Shown: positions 40,420 to 49,741 of the stretch, in pieces
How positions within the stretch are numbered: the first letter of the stretch is position 1
Layout of the letters: the number at the start of each line of letters is the position of its first letter
Source: Caldibacillus thermoamylovorans
GTDB taxonomy: Bacteria; Bacillota; Bacilli; Bacillales; Caldibacillaceae
NCBI RefSeq assembly: GCF_000751775.1
Contig: NZ_CCRF01000064.1
Location: 41,123 to 105,122, forward strand
Direction: 5' to 3'
Length of the DNA: 64,000 nt
Notes under the pieces: generated by a model
Database searches by the model: none
What the model saw: the letters and a program-made list of their open reading frames with translations, nothing else
Told to the model about the DNA's origin: nothing
Translations under genes and position numbers: made by a program

Positions 40420-42738
40420 TTATGGATCTTGTAACACAGTTGAAAAATTCCCTCTGTTTAAAAAATATTTGTAAGTAACAGCCCCATGAATATCTGTCCT
40501 GTAAATCATTACCTTATGCGCATTTAATCGTTCAAGGACTTCTTGATGAGGGTGTCCATACCTGTTATCTCTACCGGCGGAAATAACGCCAAATTCAGGC
40601 TTTATTTTTGAAAGAAACAGTTCTGTTGTCGATGTTTTACTCCCGTGGTGTCCAACCTTCAAAACATCCACTTCCAATTGAGGAAATTGTTCAATTACTT
40701 CCCTTTCCCCTATCTCTTCTAGGTCTCCGGTGAATAACCAGGATTGTCCTCCCAGCTTGCTGTATATGCAAATCGAAGCATCATTGCTTGAAACAGCTGC
40801 TTTTTCAGGAGCGATGATAAAAAACTTATGACCCGCTTCCTCCCACTGCATGCCGGCGGAAACTTTCGTAATCGGAATTCCTCTTTTCTTTGCTTCATTG
40901 ATAATGTTCAGTTCGATTTCCTTCTTTTCCAGTGTATCACCTACAAGAACTTGACCAATACGAAAATTTTCAAGAATTGCTAAGGCCGAACCGGTATGAT
41001 CACTGTCTCCGTGGGTCAAAATAAGTTTATCGATTTTGGAAATACCTCTGCTTTTTAAAAACGGAGCGACAATATCTTCCCCCGGATCAAAATTTGTCCT
41101 TCGCTCTTGCCAATCCTCCAATGGAAATGTTACCTTTCCCCCGGTATCAATTAAATAATTCCCTTGATTAAAAGGTAACCGGATAAGGATGCTGTCTCCT
41201 TGCCCAACATCAATAAATGTCACCTCGCCCACCGGTGAAAATTTCACCATGAAAATTTGGAGACAAACAGGGACAACAAATAAGGTAATCAGCAGCTTCT
41301 TCTTTTTCAAACCATCCCTTTCCAAGAGGGTAAAGCCAATAAAATAAAAAATGAAAAAAGCCAGAAACAGGATAAGAGGCGGTCTACCTAAAACAATATG
41401 AAATATATCAAACTGGTAAACCCATTCTGCAAATCGGTTCACATTTGAAAAAATCAGTGTTAACAAGTTGACACCGAGTTGTCCTATTGCCGGGAAAAGG
41501 AAAAGCAGAAAATAAGTCAATAGACATAAAGGGAGAATGATGACCGAAAATAACGGTACGTAGATAATATTTAGAAAAATACTGAGAAAGGAAAATTCAT
41601 AAAAATAATTCAGTAAAACAGGTAAGGCGACTAATTGTGAAAGCAGTGCAATCCAAAAACCGTTTTCCAAGGAGCTTTTCGTTCTCTCAAAAAGAGATTT
41701 TGATAATAATAGACCAAAGGTGACCAAATAGGAAAGTTGAAACCCTACATGATAAAGAATAAACGGATTTATGAAAACAAAGATAATAAAAGATATAGAG
41801 AGAGCATCCACCGGGTGAATGACAGTTTTCCACCTGGAAAGAAATAAGACAAGCCATGCCATAACCACCGCACGAATCACAGATGGTGCAGCACCGGAAA
41901 TAACTGCATAGATTGGAAGAAAGCATAACATTCCCGTTCTTACTGATTCTCTCGAGATTCCGAGCCGCAATAATATAAAATAAACACAACCGCTAATAAT
42001 TGTTACATGCAATCCGGAAATGGCTAAAAGATGGGATAAACCGAGTTGCCGATATGCTTCAGCTGTCGTTTCTTCCATTTGATCATCATTTCCAAACAAC
42101 AATGCATTAATGAATGGGGCAATCCGCTCCGGAAAATAATGGTTAATTAAAGCCATACTTTGCTCTCGGTATTTTAATAAATTTGTATAAAATGTCTCTT
42201 TACCCTTTTGACAAGTTCGAATCGTATCAACGGATATCAAGTATTTAATATTTTGCGTTCGCAAGTATTGACGATAATTGAATGCATTTGGATTGGTCGG
42301 TTCCGGCGGTGTTTTCAGTGTTCCATTAACGGTACAAACGGTATTCAGCTGAAGAATCGAGGACCATTTTGTCTTTTCTTCTTCAGTCCGAACATAGTAG
42401 GTGAGAGCCAATTTCTCTCCCGTAACCGTCTTAACCGTAGCACTTAATTTATCCCCATCAACTTTCGGATATCCGGTAAACGATATGTTCGTCTCGATTT
42501 TCTTTTCTATCGGGTCCTGATTTTGTGACTCGAAATGGAAAAAGAAAAAAAGAAGACAAATTCCATAGCTTGTTAATAAAATAAGTAAAAATCGCTGTTC
42601 AAGACGATGTTGCAGAAGATAAAGATACGATACCATTACGGTAAGCCCCAAGGAAAAGTGATGGTAACTTAAAAATGCAAAAACGATTATCAAACCGAAA
42701 TATATGAATGTTCCGCTTCTTATGGCAACCCCTCCCAT
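40420..42738 (-). CDS. comEC: DNA internalisation competence protein ComEC/Rec2
   Basis: Up to 772 residues. N-terminal membrane helices and an OB-like domain (about 80-180), the Competence core of membrane helices (about 205-490, LLAISGLHVTII), and a C-terminal metallo-beta-lactamase domain (THGDSDHTGS, KVGHHGSKTST). It forms the channel that carries single-stranded DNA across the membrane. The only in-frame ATG (42738) has no ribosome site, while GGGAGGGG inside the frame is ideally spaced for an ATA codon at 42723 (MRSGTFIYFG); see findings. The comE genes are in the order comEA-comEB-comEC on this strand. Confidence 0.94.
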   Translation of the reverse strand: MGGVAIRSGTFIYFGLIIVFAFLSYHHFSLGLTVMVSYLYLLQHRLEQRFLLILLTSYGICLLFFFFHFESQNQDPIEKKIETNISFTGYPKVDGDKLSATVKTVTGEKLALTYYVRTEEEKTKWSSILQLNTVCTVNGTLKTPPEPTNPNAFNYRQYLRTQNIKYLISVDTIRTCQKGKETFYTNLLKYREQSMALINHYFPERIAPFINALLFGNDDQMEETTAEAYRQLGLSHLLAISGLHVTIISGCVYFILLRLGISRESVRTGMLCFLPIYAVISGAAPSVIRAVVMAWLVLFLSRWKTVIHPVDALSISFIIFVFINPFILYHVGFQLSYLVTFGLLLSKSLFERTKSSLENGFWIALLSQLVALPVLLNYFYEFSFLSIFLNIIYVPLFSVIILPLCLLTYFLLFLFPAIGQLGVNLLTLIFSNVNRFAEWVYQFDIFHIVLGRPPLILFLAFFIFYFIGFTLLERDGLKKKKLLITLFVVPVCLQIFMVKFSPVGEVTFIDVGQGDSILIRLPFNQGNYLIDTGGKVTFPLEDWQERRTNFDPGEDIVAPFLKSRGISKIDKLILTHGDSDHTGSALAILENFRIGQVLVGDTLEKKEIELNIINEAKKRGIPITKVSAGMQWEEAGHKFFIIAPEKAAVSSNDASICIYSKLGGQSWLFTGDLEEIGEREVIEQFPQLEVDVLKVGHHGSKTSTTELFLSKIKPEFGVISAGRDNRYGHPHQEVLERLNAHKVMIYRTDIHGAVTYKYFLNRGNFSTVLQDP

Positions 42739-42898
42739 TCTATTTATACGTTAACCATGTATAAATTTCCGGCAAAGATGCGAATTCGAGAATTAAGTAT
42801 ACGCACAAAAAAGCCACAACAGCAAACATCATCTTTTCCTGGTTTCTGAAAAATGCCGGTGAAGCAATCAGCCAAACCAATTGCTTCCCTCTTTTTCC

Positions 42899-43351
42899 TT
42901 ATATCTTCATAGCAAAAACACTTTTATCAAAATTCACTTTTTCCACTTTTACGCCGGCCTGCTCCAACAATTCCAATGCATATGGATGGTTTTTATAATC
43001 TTCTGCATAATAGATTACTTTAATTCCGGCTTGGATGATCGCTTTGGTACACTGCAGGCATGGAAAATGAGTCACATAGATTTCCGCTCCTTCAGTCGGA
43101 ACGCCAAATTTTGCACATTGAAGAATCGCATTCATTTCGGCATGGATGGTTCGAACACAATGATTATCAATCACATAACAACCTTTATCAATACAATGAT
43201 CCCCGCCGGCAATCGATCCGTTATAACCGCCGGCAATGATCCGTTTATCTCGAACAATCGTTGCGCCGACAGCCAATCTTGTACATGTACTTCTGGTGGA
43301 AATGAGAAAACACTGTGCCATAAAAAACTGATCCCATTCAATTCGTTGCAC
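42899..43351 (-). CDS. comEB: dCMP deaminase ComEB
   Basis: 150 residues from GTG 43351 behind AAGGATG. Zinc-dependent deaminase: TIHAEMNAI (His, Glu) and FPCLQCTKAI (two Cys). It converts dCMP to dUMP for thymidylate synthesis. Although in the comE operon, it is not needed for transformation in B. subtilis. The gap to comEC (160 bases) is unusually wide and holds no gene that I recognise. Confidence 0.95.
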   Translation of the reverse strand: MQRIEWDQFFMAQCFLISTRSTCTRLAVGATIVRDKRIIAGGYNGSIAGGDHCIDKGCYVIDNHCVRTIHAEMNAILQCAKFGVPTEGAEIYVTHFPCLQCTKAIIQAGIKVIYYAEDYKNHPYALELLEQAGVKVEKVNFDKSVFAMKI

Positions 43352-43438
43352 GGTTCATCCTTCTTTCTGTCCATAATTGGTTTCTTGCTATCAATAGTGT
43401 AGACTGATTATTTTGTGCCAGTCAATCATAAATGATAT

Positions 43439-43501
43439 ATCAATCAGTGGGGCTTTATCCCACTGATTGATTGTTGCACAAATCGGGGCATTTTGATCCC
43501 C
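43439..43501 (-). repeat. Hairpin pair between comEA and comEB
   Basis: ATCAATCAGTGGG / CCCACTGATTGAT is a perfect 13-pair hairpin (43439-43471); a second, GGGGCATTTTGATCCCC, follows (43485-43501). The left flank GATATATCAATCAGTGGGG is nearly the same as the sequence at 5797-5815 after yqfL. They may act as attenuators within the comE operon. Confidence 0.7.
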
Positions 43502-43553
43502 ATTCATTGGAATCCTTTAAGATTGGTAGGATAATTAAAAATACCTCACTTGT

Positions 43554-44225
43554 TCATTGTACAGTAATTTGATCTTTCAATTTTTCAAACGTTTTTTCAC
43601 CAATGCCGGAAATATTCATTAAATCTTCCACTTTTTGAAATGGTCCGTTTGTTTCCCGATATTCAATAATTGCCTCTGCTTTACTAGGTCCAATTCCCGG
43701 CAGCGAATCAAGAGCACTGGCGTCTGCCTGATTAATATTCACTTTCCCGTCTCCTCCACTGCTTTGTGAACCCGAATTCACCGGGATATTTTCAGCTGCC
43801 AAGACTTCTTCACCAATTTTCGGAATATAAATAACCATTTCATCCATCACCTTTTGAGATAAATTCACCTTTACAATATCGGCATCATCCAATAACCCGC
43901 CAGCCTTTTCGATAATATCAATAACCCTTTCGTTACCGGTAACCGTGTATACTCCGGGATTCATCACAGCACCTTTGATATCGACTTTCATCGGTTGCGA
44001 TTTCGACGATGCAGCACTATCATTTGAATTTGGATGTTCTTGCTCCTTTTGGGAATCATTTTCCGCAACTATGTCTTCACTAATCACTTCTTGCCGTTTT
44101 ATTAAATCCACATCATCATTTTGATTATACAAATAAAAGATCGCAGCCCCGACACAAACAAGACCAATGATCAACCATTGCTTTTTTTCCTGTACCCATT
44201 GAATGAACATTTGCCCTTTTGTCAT
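43554..44225 (-). CDS. comEA: Late competence DNA receptor ComEA
   Basis: 223 residues from ATG 44225 behind AAAGGAATTG. One membrane helix (about 16-34), an extracellular linker rich in Asp/Ser/Gln, a SLBB domain (about 80-140; VYTVTGNERVIDIIEKAGG) and a C-terminal double helix-hairpin-helix (SALDSLPGIGPSKAEAI and LMNISGIGEKTFEKL) that binds double-stranded DNA. It passes DNA to ComEC. First of the comE genes on this strand, divergent from comER. Confidence 0.96.
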   Translation of the reverse strand: MTKGQMFIQWVQEKKQWLIIGLVCVGAAIFYLYNQNDDVDLIKRQEVISEDIVAENDSQKEQEHPNSNDSAASSKSQPMKVDIKGAVMNPGVYTVTGNERVIDIIEKAGGLLDDADIVKVNLSQKVMDEMVIYIPKIGEEVLAAENIPVNSGSQSSGGDGKVNINQADASALDSLPGIGPSKAEAIIEYRETNGPFQKVEDLMNISGIGEKTFEKLKDQITVQ

Positions 44226-44284
44226 AAAACATCAATTCCTTTCATACAGTTAGATGAGATATTTTTTCGAAAAGGAGGGATTAT

Positions 44285-45118
44285 GTGCATATTGGAATCA
44301 TCGGAACCGGAAATATGGGAACGATTCTTACCGAAGCCCTCATTAACGGAAAAGCCGTATGTGAAAAAAATATATCAATTACTAACCGTACGATTGAGAA
44401 GGCTAACCGGCTGAAACAAATGTATCCCAACCTTCAAATCGAAACAGATATAGAGCAATTGGTTGAAAAAAGTGATTTAATTTTTCTTTGTACCAAACCA
44501 CTCGATATCCATCCGGTTCTTACAAAAATAAAAGATCGATTAACAAGGGATCAATGTCTTGTTTCCATCACCAGCCCGATATCGGTTGAACAATTGGAAA
44601 CAGTTGTCCCTTGCTCTTGTGTACGGGCAATACCGAGTATTACCAATCGTGCCTTATCAGGTGTTTGTTTATTGACTTTTGGTGAAAAATGTACCGATGT
44701 TTGGAAGAATGTGATGATCGGTTTACTCTCCCATATAGGAAAACCGGTTATCATTGATCAACAAATAACAAGGGTTGCTTCCGATATCGTCAGTTGCGGT
44801 CCGGCTTTTTTTAGTTATTTATTGCAAAAATTTATCGATGCAGCAGTAAGTGAAACAAATATTGACAAGGAACTCGCTACAAAATTAGCCGCGGATATGT
44901 TTATTGGAATGGGGATGTTAATTGAAAAAAAATATTACACTTTTCCAGAACTACAGAAAAAAGTTACAGTAAGGGGTGGTATCACCGGAGAAGGAATCAA
45001 TGTCTTGGAAGAAAGTGCAATGGAAGATATCTTCAGGAAAATTTTCAGGGCAACGCATAACAAATTTGACAGGGAAATCAATATCATTAAAAATCAGTTT
45101 GAATTTCATAACGTATAA
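44285..45118 (+). CDS. comER: ComER, pyrroline-5-carboxylate reductase-like protein
   Basis: 277 residues from GTG 44285 behind AAAGGAGGG. N-terminal Rossmann fold (HIGIIGTGNMGTILTEALI) and a C-terminal helical domain with VSCGPAFFSYLLQKF and RGGITGEGINVLEES, as in ProC. ComER lies opposite comEA as in B. subtilis. It is not required for competence; links to sporulation and biofilm timing have been reported in Bacillus. Whether it has reductase activity is unknown. Confidence 0.92.
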   Translation: MHIGIIGTGNMGTILTEALINGKAVCEKNISITNRTIEKANRLKQMYPNLQIETDIEQLVEKSDLIFLCTKPLDIHPVLTKIKDRLTRDQCLVSITSPISVEQLETVVPCSCVRAIPSITNRALSGVCLLTFGEKCTDVWKNVMIGLLSHIGKPVIIDQQITRVASDIVSCGPAFFSYLLQKFIDAAVSETNIDKELATKLAADMFIGMGMLIEKKYYTFPELQKKVTVRGGITGEGINVLEESAMEDIFRKIFRATHNKFDREINIIKNQFEFHNV

Positions 45119-45198
45119 TTACGTATTCGACAAATTCTCCAAAAATCCTTCTGCTCAAAAAAAATTTTTAAAAAAACTTGTGCGACGCTGGTTAGCGG

Positions 45199-45292
45199 GT
45201 CATAACACAACAAGGTTATCGAAAGACAAACTTTTATTATGATCGAAAGCGATCCGTATACCGTCATAAAACAACAAGGTTATCAACAGACT
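45199..45292. repeat. 30-base direct repeat downstream of comER
   Basis: GTCATAACACAACAAGGTT at 45199 recurs as GTCATAAAACAACAAGGTT at 45263, followed in both by ATCxAxAGAC. The right copy forms the left arm of the terminator; the left copy is probably a worn duplicate. Confidence 0.7.
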
Positions 45293-45317
45293 TATGATTC
45301 GTCCATTGATAACCTTG
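45274..45317. terminator. Terminator between convergent comER and yqeM
   Basis: CAAGGTTATCAA / TTGATAACCTTG, 12 perfect pairs around a 20-base loop. It separates the two convergent genes and could act for both. Confidence 0.65.
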
Positions 45318-45327
45318 TGATTGACGA

Positions 45328-46074
45328 TTACGGTTTTTTTACCGTAAAAAAGATTCTTTCCGTTGTCTCGGAAACAGGTTCATTCGTAAAATCTCCGGTT
45401 ATTGACAAAATTTGAAAACCGGCTGCTTTTAACCAGTTTTCATACTGACTTTTAGGATACGTGCGTTGCTTATGTAATTCATCATATCGATCATATTTTC
45501 CGCTCTGTTCATCAAAAACAAAAAACGTCAATTCATGTTCAACCGATAACGGGTACTCACCGGCATAGCTGTTCCAAATATAAGAAATATCGTCCCCGTT
45601 ATACGCAAATGTAGCCCCGGCATAGACATTCTCCATTTTATAAGGAGAATGAACATCAAATAACAGCAATCCCCCGTGATTCAAACATTGGAAAACAGAT
45701 GTAAATGTATTTGCGACATCCTGTTCTGTTTGTAAATAGTTCAACGAGTCACAAAAAATAATAACGATATCAAAATAGGAAAACTCGGTAAGCTCGGTCA
45801 TATTTTGGCGAAAAAACGGAATACGATAACCTTTATCCACTGCTTTCTGATATGCGATGGATAACATTTCTTCGGACAAATCAACCCCGACAACGTCAAA
45901 GCCTCTTTCAAAAAGCCGGATTGACATTTCCCCCGTTCCACAGGCGAGATCTAATACTTTTTTTGCCTCAGGAAAATGGTTATTTACTTGTGTTGTGAGA
46001 AATTCCATCCACTGATCATACGGTGCCTCATCCATCAGTTGATCATAAAGCAGGGAAAAATGTTTATAGTTCAT
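45328..46074 (-). CDS. yqeM: Class I SAM methyltransferase YqeM
   Basis: 248 residues from ATG 46074. SAM motif VLDLACGTGEMSIRL, then VDLSEEML, motif IV FDIVIIFCDSLNYL. Substrate unknown. The start overlaps the rsfS stop by four bases (ATGA). Placement in the nadD-yqeK-rsfS-yqeM group is the same as in B. subtilis. Confidence 0.92.
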   Translation of the reverse strand: MNYKHFSLLYDQLMDEAPYDQWMEFLTTQVNNHFPEAKKVLDLACGTGEMSIRLFERGFDVVGVDLSEEMLSIAYQKAVDKGYRIPFFRQNMTELTEFSYFDIVIIFCDSLNYLQTEQDVANTFTSVFQCLNHGGLLLFDVHSPYKMENVYAGATFAYNGDDISYIWNSYAGEYPLSVEHELTFFVFDEQSGKYDRYDELHKQRTYPKSQYENWLKAAGFQILSITGDFTNEPVSETTERIFFTVKKP

Positions 46075-46427
46075 TGTGAAAGTTCACTCATTACATCTTC
46101 TTGCGGGGCATCTCCCCATAAACGTTCAAGGCTGTAATAGTTTCTTTCGTCCCGATGAAAAACATGAACGACCACATCCCCTAGATCGACCAAGACCCAT
46201 CTTGCTTGTTCAAATCCTTCCAAACGTTTGACAGGGAAGCCTTTTTCATCAACTTGATCTTTAATTTCTTTAACAATGGCTTGGACTTGCTTGTCAGAAT
46301 TAGCGTGACAAATAACAAAGTAATCGGCAATCAAGGAAATTCCTTTCATATTCAATACAACAATATTTTCCGCTTTTTTATCATCAGCTGCTTTGACTGC
46401 CGTCAATAATAACTCACGATTTGTCAT
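46071..46427 (-). CDS. rsfS: Ribosomal silencing factor RsfS
   Basis: 118 residues from ATG 46427. DUF143 fold with VVLNMKGISLIADYFVICHANSDKQVQAI (given here as the family's opening strand and helix), RLEGFEQARWVLVDLGDVVVHVF and the C-terminal YYSLERLWGDAP. It binds L14 on the 50S subunit and blocks joining to 30S under poor nutrition. It overlaps both yqeK and yqeM. Confidence 0.96.
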   Translation of the reverse strand: MTNRELLLTAVKAADDKKAENIVVLNMKGISLIADYFVICHANSDKQVQAIVKEIKDQVDEKGFPVKRLEGFEQARWVLVDLGDVVVHVFHRDERNYYSLERLWGDAPQEDVMSELSQ

Positions 46428-47001
46428 ACGATGGATTAATGCCTCCTTTTAGTAAAAAACTGTTATACGTATCTAAAGTGTCTTTATAAATAGCAAAACC
46501 TTTCTTAGCTAAAAAAATAATGGTATTTTGCAAAGAACGAAAAACGGCACCATCCAAATCGGTCTTGGCCAATTCCCTTACTTCCTCTACACCGGGAAAA
46601 CTTCTGCCTGGCTCAATATAATCGGCCAAAAAAATGACCTTCTCAAGTGTTGTCATCCCCGGTCTCCCGGTCGTATGATAACGAATCGCATTCAAAATAT
46701 CTTCGTCATCAATTCCAATCTCATTTTTTATCAAAACAGCGCCAACTGGACCGTGCCAAATTTCCGTGTTAAATGCTAATAACTCCTTGGGCATACCTTC
46801 TTTAATGATAATTTGTTTCATTTCTTCCGCCGGTCGATATTTTGCATAATCATGGAAGATTGCGGCAAGTTCGGCTTGTTTCTCATCACAATGATATGTT
46901 TTTGCCAATTGAATTGCTGTTTCCATAACACCTAAAGTATGAATAAATCGTTTTTCCGGTAAATGTTCTTTAATAATCGCTATTGCTTCATTTCGTTCCA
47001 T
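46414..47001 (-). CDS. yqeK: HD-domain hydrolase YqeK (diadenosine tetraphosphatase)
   Basis: 195 residues from ATG 47001, nine bases after GAGGAGC. HD motif HTLGVMETA (His), IFHDYAK (His-Asp) and metal-site WHGPVGAVL, IRYHTTGRPGMT. Members cut Ap4A symmetrically to ADP. It overlaps nadD by 14 bases and rsfS by 14 bases; in many Firmicutes nadD and yqeK are adjacent or fused. Confidence 0.95.
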   Translation of the reverse strand: MERNEAIAIIKEHLPEKRFIHTLGVMETAIQLAKTYHCDEKQAELAAIFHDYAKYRPAEEMKQIIIKEGMPKELLAFNTEIWHGPVGAVLIKNEIGIDDEDILNAIRYHTTGRPGMTTLEKVIFLADYIEPGRSFPGVEEVRELAKTDLDGAVFRSLQNTIIFLAKKGFAIYKDTLDTYNSFLLKGGINPSYDKS

Positions 47002-47563
47002 ATAATTTATGCTCCTCAATATAGGAAATCACATGTTCCGGTAATAAATATTTCACCGATTGGCCATTGGCAATTTTTTCCCTAATCATTGACGAAGAAA
47101 TATAGATTGACGGAATATCGATAAATTGAATCGGATAAGTCGTTTCTCCTTTGGACATCGGTCGCTCGACGCCAATAAATTGAACAAGTTCCATCAATTC
47201 TTCTATTTTATACCATTTCGGTAAATAATCAATCATATCGCCGCCGATAATGAAAAAAAATTCATGATCCGGCTCTAATTGTTTTAATAAAACCATCGTA
47301 TTGTAAGTATATGATTTTTCTTTCCGTTTTAACTCAATTGTTTCAATTTTAAACCGGTCATGTTCCTTAATCGAAAGTTCCAACATTCGTAACCGGTCTT
47401 GAATCGTTGTGTTTGAAAGCTTTTCTTTATGGGGCGGAAGATAATTCGGCATAAATCGAATCTCATCCAGTTTATATAAGTTCAGGATTTGATCGGCAAT
47501 AATCAAATGACCGATATGTGGAGGATCAAAGGTTCCGCCAAGAATTCCTATCTTTTTCTTCAT
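46988..47563 (-). CDS. nadD: Nicotinate-nucleotide adenylyltransferase
   Basis: 191 residues from ATG 47563. Nucleotidylyltransferase: GGTFDPPHIGHL (HxGH) near residues 8-19 and the C-terminal ISSSMIREKI (SxxxxR). It makes nicotinate adenine dinucleotide in NAD synthesis. Between yhbY and yqeK, as in B. subtilis. Confidence 0.97.
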   Translation of the reverse strand: MKKKIGILGGTFDPPHIGHLIIADQILNLYKLDEIRFMPNYLPPHKEKLSNTTIQDRLRMLELSIKEHDRFKIETIELKRKEKSYTYNTMVLLKQLEPDHEFFFIIGGDMIDYLPKWYKIEELMELVQFIGVERPMSKGETTYPIQFIDIPSIYISSSMIREKIANGQSVKYLLPEHVISYIEEHKLYGTK

Positions 47564-47575
47564 GCCATCATCCTC

Positions 47576-47869
47576 TTATTGCGGTAAAATCAACTGTTTA
47601 TTTTCCCTTGATTCTTTATAAAGAACAATTGTGTTGCCGATTATTTGTACAAGTTCTGCATCTGCCCCGCGTGATAATTTTTCAGCCACCGTCTCTTTAT
47701 CTTCCTCACAATTTTGCAATACGCTTATCTTGAGTAACTCCCGTGCTTCCAGAGCATCTGCTATTTGTCTAATCATATTGTCATTCACGCCACCTTTACC
47801 GACTTGGAAAATCGGTACGAGATGATGAGCTTTTGACCGTAAAAATCGTTTCTGCTTTCCAGTTAACAT
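47576..47869 (-). CDS. yhbY: Ribosome assembly RNA-binding protein YhbY (YqeI)
   Basis: 97 residues from ATG 47869 behind AAGGAG. CRM domain: LTGKQKRFLRSKAHHL, VGKGGVNDNMIRQI (GxxG-type loop) and IGNTIVLYKES. It associates with pre-50S particles. In B. subtilis aroE lies between this gene and yqeH; here only 32 bases separate them. Confidence 0.95.
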   Translation of the reverse strand: MLTGKQKRFLRSKAHHLVPIFQVGKGGVNDNMIRQIADALEARELLKISVLQNCEEDKETVAEKLSRGADAELVQIIGNTIVLYKESRENKQLILPQ

Positions 47870-47901
47870 ATAAATCCTACTCCTTATGAACGTCATATAA
47901 A

Positions 47902-49005
47902 TTAAATTAACGAATCACGTACATATACTTCGGCACCTTTTGGAACATAGGCGGCGACAACAACTCCACCGTCCGGAACCATTACCCAACCGAGGCCGGA
48001 AAACACAATATCCGTCTTTCCTTTTTTAACGGAAAACTCCCGACGAACGAATTCCGGAAAATTTGTTAAATCTTCTTTTCGCGGCGGACTTAATAATTCC
48101 CCTTTATGATTTTCATATAACTCATCAGCTTTCTCTAATTTTGTCCGATGAATTTGTAACTCATTCGATAAATAACATACAAAAGAAGACCGTTCGCCTT
48201 TTATAAAATCAAATCGTGCCAGCCCGCCGAAAAATAGTGTTTGTTTCTCATTTAATTGATACACTTTTGGTTTAATTTCCTTTTTCGGGGTAATCAGCTT
48301 TAAATCTTTCTTATGAACAAAATGTGCCATTTGATGATGATTAATGATTCCCGGTGTATCAAAAATCGATTTGCCGTCATCAAGTGGGATTTCAATCATA
48401 TCCAAAGTTGTGCCGGGAAAATAAGATGTTGTAATTATGTTTTCTTCTCCGGTCCCTTCACGGATGATTCGATTGATAAAGGTCGATTTGCCGACATTGG
48501 TACAACCGATCACATACACATCATTTCCGTTCCGATATTGCTCGATTAATTCCATGACTTCTTTTATATATAATCCTTTTTCCGCACTGACCAAGGCCAC
48601 GTCAATTGGTTTTAATCCTAAGCTTTTCGCTTGTTGTTGCAGCCAATTTTTCAGCCGGTTATGATTGACCGATTTTGGCAGCAAATCTACTTTATTGCCG
48701 ACCAGAAGCACATCATTTCCGCCTGTAAAGCGGTGAATCCCCGGGAGCCAGCTGCCGTTAAAATCAAAAATATCGACAATCATAACAATTAGTCCGGTCG
48801 TATTTCCGATACCATTTAATATTTTCAAAAAATCATCATCGGTCAATGCGACATCTTGTACTTCATTATAGTGCTTTAATCGGAAGCAGCGACGGCATAT
48901 GACCTGTTCCTTTTCCATGGATGAAGCAGGTACGTACCCGGGTTGCGACGGGTCTTCTGATTGAATAGCCGCCCCGCATCCGATACAAATCAGCCTATTC
49001 TCCAC
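47902..49005 (-). CDS. yqeH: Circularly permuted ribosome-assembly GTPase YqeH
   Basis: 367 residues from GTG 49005. Zinc finger with CIGCG and CRRCF (four Cys, about 7-40), then G motifs in permuted order: G4 NKVDLLP, G5 VSAEKG, G1 GCTNVGKSTFINR, G3 DTPGI, and a C-terminal domain. It is needed for 30S biogenesis. It overlaps yqeG by 11 bases. Confidence 0.97.
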   Translation of the reverse strand: MENRLICIGCGAAIQSEDPSQPGYVPASSMEKEQVICRRCFRLKHYNEVQDVALTDDDFLKILNGIGNTTGLIVMIVDIFDFNGSWLPGIHRFTGGNDVLLVGNKVDLLPKSVNHNRLKNWLQQQAKSLGLKPIDVALVSAEKGLYIKEVMELIEQYRNGNDVYVIGCTNVGKSTFINRIIREGTGEENIITTSYFPGTTLDMIEIPLDDGKSIFDTPGIINHHQMAHFVHKKDLKLITPKKEIKPKVYQLNEKQTLFFGGLARFDFIKGERSSFVCYLSNELQIHRTKLEKADELYENHKGELLSPPRKEDLTNFPEFVRREFSVKKGKTDIVFSGLGWVMVPDGGVVVAAYVPKGAEVYVRDSLI

Positions 49006-49525
49006 CTTTTGTGCCCTCCCATTGCAGTAAGCCTTTTTTATTAAACCAATTTAATATTCTTCTTTCAATCATTCGATTAAGTCTTGTTGCCAGTCCATCT
49101 GTTTCTGTAACAGGAACAACAAGGATTGTAAAGAAACCGGACAAATTTCCGCCAAAAATATCTGTCAATAATTGATCGCCAATCATGACCGTTTGTTCTT
49201 TCGGCAACTTCATGATTGCAAGTGCCTTCCGGAAAGCTTTACCCAGTGGTTTTTGTGCCTTATATATATAAGGGATGCCTAAAGGTGTAGCAAATTTATG
49301 TACCCGTTTTTCATTATTATTGGAAAGGATAACAATTTGTATCCCATTGTCGCGCATTTCTTTGAACCAAGCCGTAAGTTCCGGCGTTGCCAACGGACGA
49401 TCCCACTCAACTAACGTATTATCCAGGTCGGTAATAATCCCGTGAATATTCCTTTCTTTTAAAAATTGGGGAGTGATTTCAAAAATTGATTGAACATACT
49501 CATTTGGTAAAAACCGTTTTAACAT
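48995..49525 (-). CDS. yqeG: HAD-superfamily phosphatase YqeG
   Basis: 176 residues from ATG 49525, six bases after GAGGTG. HAD motif I DLDNTLVEW, motif II VILSNNNE, motif III lysine KAQKPLG, motif IV GDQLLTDI. Type IIIA phosphatase; similar to phosphatidylglycerophosphate phosphatases (Gep4/PgpP type), so a lipid substrate is possible. First gene of the yqeG-yqeH-yhbY-nadD-yqeK-rsfS-yqeM run. Confidence 0.94.
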   Translation of the reverse strand: MLKRFLPNEYVQSIFEITPQFLKERNIHGIITDLDNTLVEWDRPLATPELTAWFKEMRDNGIQIVILSNNNEKRVHKFATPLGIPYIYKAQKPLGKAFRKALAIMKLPKEQTVMIGDQLLTDIFGGNLSGFFTILVVPVTETDGLATRLNRMIERRILNWFNKKGLLQWEGTKGGE

Positions 49526-49741
49526 TGTCGACACCTCATATGACTCCGTTTATCTCTATCCAGTTACCACAGTTACAACAAAAGGATTAAACATATTACT
49601 AATCATATTTTCTTTACGGTTTTTTTGCAAGTTAAGATATATTTTTTATTGGAAAAACCGCTATCCCTCTATTCGACAAGTTTCATTATTATTTGACAAT
49701 TTAAAAAAATATTTCGACATATTTCTACTTTTGTCAACAGC

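Noticed and set aside
42881..43402. Open frame of 173 codons opposite comEB
   Set aside because: Low-complexity complement of comEB without a start signal.
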